Source of the DNA: DASPPK01 sp041479575
Lineage (GTDB): Archaea; Thermoproteota; Bathyarchaeia; Bathyarchaeales; Bathycorpusculaceae
Length of the DNA: 7,645 bases
NCBI GenBank assembly: GCA_041479575.1
Contig: JBGOYH010000103.1
Span: 1 to 7,645, forward strand
Reading direction: 5' to 3'
Numbering within the stretch: position 1 is the stretch's first letter; each line of letters starts with the position of its first letter. A model generated the notes under the pieces. The model was given only the letters and a program-made list of their open reading frames with translations. It had not been told where the DNA came from and searched no databases. This document shows, piece after piece, positions 5,790-7,645 of this stretch. Both the position numbers and the translations under genes were made by a program.

Positions 5790-6113
5790 ATGCGAATAAG
5801 AGTTCCTTCTAAGAAGATACGGGAGAGATTTCTCTTAATCTACGAGCTTGGGGGTTGCCAAAAAGCCGTTGACTTCTTGACGAAGTATTATGGTGTAAGG
5901 CGGATGAAAATAGAACTCAACGGTAGAAAGGTTGGCAATCATTGCGTTGCTTACTACTTCCAGAATAGGGCTTACTTCACTAGACGAGGATTGACGAAAC
6001 GAACAGTTTTGCATGAACTGTATCATCACCTAATTTACGCCAATGACTTGGACATGACGGGAACAAGAGAGGAAAGAGCTGCCAACAGCTATTCGAAAGC
6101 GTTTATGAGCTGA
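5790..6113 (+). CDS. Small HExxH metallopeptidase-like protein (ImmA/IrrE-like)
   Basis: This 107-residue protein carries a zinc-metallopeptidase signature near its C-terminus: HELYHH at 75-80 (ligands His75 and His79, catalytic Glu76), then Glu95 in EERAANSYSKAF. The spacing and the E-x-x-A-N-x-aromatic pattern match the third-ligand helix of ImmA/IrrE gluzincins. The first 70 residues are basic, mixed helix/strand, and hold no recognised DNA-binding domain. ImmA/IrrE peptidases cleave regulators such as phage repressors or DdrO and often sit beside the gene for their target; here the only close upstream partner is the 37-residue ORF. AGGGTG overlapping the upstream TAG, 5 nt before the ATG, is the likely ribosome binding site. 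The motif is clear; the substrate and the exact family are inferred. It is shorter than most family members. Confidence 0.7.
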   Translation: MRIRVPSKKIRERFLLIYELGGCQKAVDFLTKYYGVRRMKIELNGRKVGNHCVAYYFQNRAYFTRRGLTKRTVLHELYHHLIYANDLDMTGTREERAANSYSKAFMS

Positions 6114-6179
6114 CATTCTACAAGCCGCTGACGAATGCTTGTGTGCTTGTAACTCTGGAAAAAGACAAAACAAGCGGAA

Positions 6180-6338
6180 ATGGAGATATCTTCCGTATTC
6201 CCGTTTGACATAGATATCGCGAATGAAAAATGGTCACGGTTGCTTAAAAGGGATGATGGAAGAACATTCTATATCAAGAGGTTTAAGAATCATAATTTGC
6301 TGTTCACTTTGGAAATTCACAAGACAGATGTAAAATGA
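6180..6338 (+). CDS. Small hypothetical protein (52 aa)
   Basis: ATG at 6180-6182 to TGA at 6336-6338 encodes 52 residues, with alternating polar and hydrophobic stretches (RTFYIKRF, LLFTLEIHK) that suggest beta strands. The composition is protein-like, but there is no clear ribosome binding site and no family is recognised. Its start overlaps a different open frame (6101-6208) whose translation is also protein-like, so it could be the C-terminal part of a longer gene broken by a frameshift near 6200. It lies 66 nt after the HExxH gene and 7 nt before the membrane-protein frame. Confidence 0.35.
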   Translation: MEISSVFPFDIDIANEKWSRLLKRDDGRTFYIKRFKNHNLLFTLEIHKTDVK

Positions 6339-6345
6339 TTGTGTC

Positions 6346-6999
6346 TTGTTCATGTGGACTGTAGTCAAAAGCATGATTAGAAGGCTTGATATGGCTCTTC
6401 TTGGCGATTTCGCTGAGGGTTTTTTGGCAATGACTATTGTGATTTGGATATCAAACATAATGACAGTAGTTCCGTTCGGTCACATATGGATGGGATTAGC
6501 ATACTTCTTTGTGTTGTTGATTCCCGTTTCCGTGTTACTTTACACTCATCTGAAACGCAAAAAGAATGATATTGATAGCTTAAGGCGACTACCGCTTTCT
6601 CTATACGGAGTATGTCTTGCTTGCTGGGTATTTGATATCGTCACCACATATTATGCCACAAACGTAATAGGTGGAGCTGAAGAATTGAATCCTCTAGGTT
6701 TTCCTTTTGGAGTCTTCGGTGCTCTAGTTTTCTATGTTCCAGCATCAGTCTTCATCTACGTGCTACTCTTCCAATTGAGGCATAGGCTCTCGCTTTTGGT
6801 GGCATTTTCGTTGACCTTCTTATCGCTGTATATGGGCTTCATGAACCTAGGAGCGGGTCTTGAAAATCTTGGATTTTCGTCAAACTATTTTCCCGTGTTA
6901 TTAGAGATGACTTTTGCTTTGCTGGCTGTCCTAACGAGGTCATTATTAGCCTTTCAAATTCGAAAAAGAAGCCCCACTCTTCCAAGCGTTCAGCTATAA
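6346..6999 (+). CDS. Polytopic membrane protein with a D-TT...GG.EE.NP signature (DUF5658-like)
   Basis: This frame of 217 residues has about six predicted membrane spans: roughly 25-43, 48-67, 84-107, 121-143, 148-171 and 181-203. A basic loop (KRKKN, 70-74) after TM2 suggests a cytoplasmic face. Within and after TM3 it carries Asp97, Thr100, Thr101, Gly109-Gly110, Glu112-Glu113 and Asn115-Pro116, a pattern resembling the DUF5658 type of small archaeal/bacterial membrane proteins, where D..TT and E.NP are conserved. Function is unknown. The start is uncertain: TTG at 6346 gives the longest frame, ATG at 6352 or 6373 is possible, and ATG at 6391 has AAGG 6 nt upstream and would leave TM1 intact, so the true protein may be 202 residues. 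It is followed by a short gap and another small gene on the same strand. Confidence 0.65.
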   Translation: MFMWTVVKSMIRRLDMALLGDFAEGFLAMTIVIWISNIMTVVPFGHIWMGLAYFFVLLIPVSVLLYTHLKRKKNDIDSLRRLPLSLYGVCLACWVFDIVTTYYATNVIGGAEELNPLGFPFGVFGALVFYVPASVFIYVLLFQLRHRLSLLVAFSLTFLSLYMGFMNLGAGLENLGFSSNYFPVLLEMTFALLAVLTRSLLAFQIRKRSPTLPSVQL

Positions 7000-7066
7000 C
7001 TTTTCAGCAAAACCAGAAACTGGCTTAAAAGGTGAGATGGAAAATACTTTTAGGAGAGAGATTAGC

Positions 7067-7351
7067 ATGGAAAAGAACCACATTGGTAAGCCAAAAAAGA
7101 AGTTAGATGATTTCTTGTTGACAATAAAGGGCAATGCTCCTCATGGGAAAGTGAGAATAGAACTTGACTTTAAGAGTGGAAGTGGACTTAGCCAAGATAA
7201 TCTAGACGCTTATTTGCGTTCAACGATTGAGGCTATTGAGGAGTTTAGAAAGGGAGTGGGCTCTGAGTCACATGAAGAATGGATGAAAAAGAATTTTCCA
7301 CACTACGCTAGGGAAATTGAGAGAAGAAAAACATCCTCATACGTTGCTTGA
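7067..7351 (+). CDS. Small charged hypothetical protein (94 aa)
   Basis: From ATG at 7067 the protein has 94 residues, rich in Lys and Glu. A basic start (GKPKKKLDDFLLTIKG) is followed by a probable strand pair (KVRIELDFKSGSG), an amphipathic helix (DNLDAYLRSTIEAIEEFRKG) and a second charged helix ending RREIERRK-like. There is no signal peptide or membrane span, so it is probably a cytoplasmic alpha/beta protein. I recognise no family. The chosen start has AGGAG 10 nt upstream; an ATG 30 nt earlier (7037) is in frame but has only GGTGA 1 nt before it. TTAAAA at 7025-7030 could be a TATA box, giving transcription near 7050, which also favours the later ATG. The gene reads in the same direction as its neighbours. 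Confidence 0.6.
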   Translation: MEKNHIGKPKKKLDDFLLTIKGNAPHGKVRIELDFKSGSGLSQDNLDAYLRSTIEAIEEFRKGVGSESHEEWMKKNFPHYAREIERRKTSSYVA

Positions 7352-7436
7352 AAGGATTGATAGAAGAAAGTTACTTGTATCTTGTAGATTCCCCGAAGTG
7401 GGCTTTAAAGTCTTCTTGCCTTTCTCTTTCTCCATA

Positions 7437-7454
7437 GGTGAAACACTCTTCACC
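7437..7454. promoter_or_regulatory. Inverted repeat in the leader of the winged-helix gene
   Basis: GGTGAA (7437-7442) and TTCACC (7449-7454) form a perfect 6-bp inverted repeat with a 6-nt spacer. Upstream lie a TATA-like CTTTAAAG (7403-7410) and a pyrimidine tract (7411-7433) that could end the preceding gene. The repeat is just past the transcription start this TATA would give, so it may be an autoregulatory operator or a weak hairpin. The rest of 7352-7500 shows nothing further. Confidence 0.25.
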
Positions 7455-7500
7455 AAACGGATAAGTGACTGGCATGAACTCTTGATTAGTGTGACTGCGG

Positions 7501-7645
7501 GTGCATGGAAACAACGATTGGGATTATGATATTCACAGAGCAATGTCGCATTGTTTGAATAGGAAAATCATAGAATGTTTACATGATGAGAACTTGGGGT
7601 TTACGGAACTGTTGAACAAGGTTGGTGATGATGGTAATCATGGCA
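7501..7645 (+). CDS. Archaeal winged-helix (ArsR-like) regulator, N-terminal part (runs off right edge)
   Basis: The 48 visible residues read (M/V)HGNNDWDYDIHRAMSHCLNR, then KIIECLHDENLGFTELLNKV, then GDDGNHG at the cut. The order (hydrophobic helix with SHxLNRKIIECL, loop, FTELL helix, then the NHGK-like turn before the recognition helix) is that of archaeal ArsR-type winged-helix domains, which usually continue with a LxFHLRKL recognition helix. Such proteins bind DNA as dimers; the N-terminal acidic DWDYDIHRA lead-in is common in this group. GTG at 7501 is the most upstream usable start after the stop at 7492; ATG at 7543 is an alternative but would cut the first helix. Neither has a good ribosome binding site. 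Effector and target cannot be judged, because most of the gene lies outside the window. Confidence 0.65.
   Translation, partial: MHGNNDWDYDIHRAMSHCLNRKIIECLHDENLGFTELLNKVGDDGNHG

Noticed and set aside
7337..7543. 68-codon minus-strand and 70-codon plus-strand (7317-7529) frames near the right end
   Set aside because: They overlap each other, the charged 94-aa gene and the winged-helix start. Their translations show no domain-like pattern and they lack ribosome binding sites.
1..7645. tRNA or rRNA genes, CRISPR arrays, insertion sequences
   Set aside because: No cloverleaf-like CCA-ending segment, conserved rRNA stretch, regularly spaced repeat array or transposase was seen on either strand by eye. 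A covariance-model search would be needed to exclude small RNAs.

Overview
This window looks archaeal. Consensus-like TATA boxes (TTTAAATA, one with a CGAAA BRE-like element) stand ahead of genes, oligo-T tracts follow genes, and ribosome binding sites match GGAGGTG. Several starts are TTG. The proteins (thiolase plus DUF35 partner, DUF3795, archaeal-type winged helix) fit an uncultured Thermoproteota/Bathyarchaeia-like lineage. That lineage guess comes from gene content alone.

Left part, minus strand. A DUF3795 Cys-rich protein runs off the left edge (131 to 1). Next comes a 12-TM MFS transporter (1541 to 306). Its upstream region is unusually elaborate: a TATA box, a CACATATGTG palindrome near the predicted transcription start, and a tandem 9-bp repeat upstream of the TATA box.

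Centre, minus strand. Two thiolase/DUF35 modules lie in tandem. Module A (read first) is a 430-aa thiolase homologue followed after 4 nt by a 228-aa zinc-ribbon/OB-fold DUF35 protein. Module B is a 390-aa thiolase followed after 2 nt by a 133-aa DUF35 protein. Module B has a strong promoter of its own and a T-rich terminator separates the modules. Module B keeps the catalytic Cys89, His288 and His338. In module A the nucleophilic Cys is Gly89 and the first His is Phe323, while His373 is kept. Module A is therefore unlikely to be a normal thiolase. The nearest known precedent is the thiolase-fold, DUF35-dependent retro-aldolase Ltp2. No HMG-CoA synthase is present, so this is not the complete archaeal mevalonate-entry cluster. 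A two-step acyl-CoA pathway, with aldol-type cleavage by A and thiolysis or condensation by B, is an inference.

Right part, plus strand. After a divergent intergenic region there is a run of small, poorly known genes: a 37-aa ORF, a 107-aa HExxH (ImmA/IrrE-like) protein, a 52-aa ORF, a polytopic membrane protein with a D-TT-E-NP signature, a small charged protein, and the start of a winged-helix regulator cut by the right edge. The stretch 5667-6338 contains an in-frame TAG and a possible frameshift, so it may be partly decayed. No tRNA, rRNA, CRISPR array, transposase or origin was recognised.
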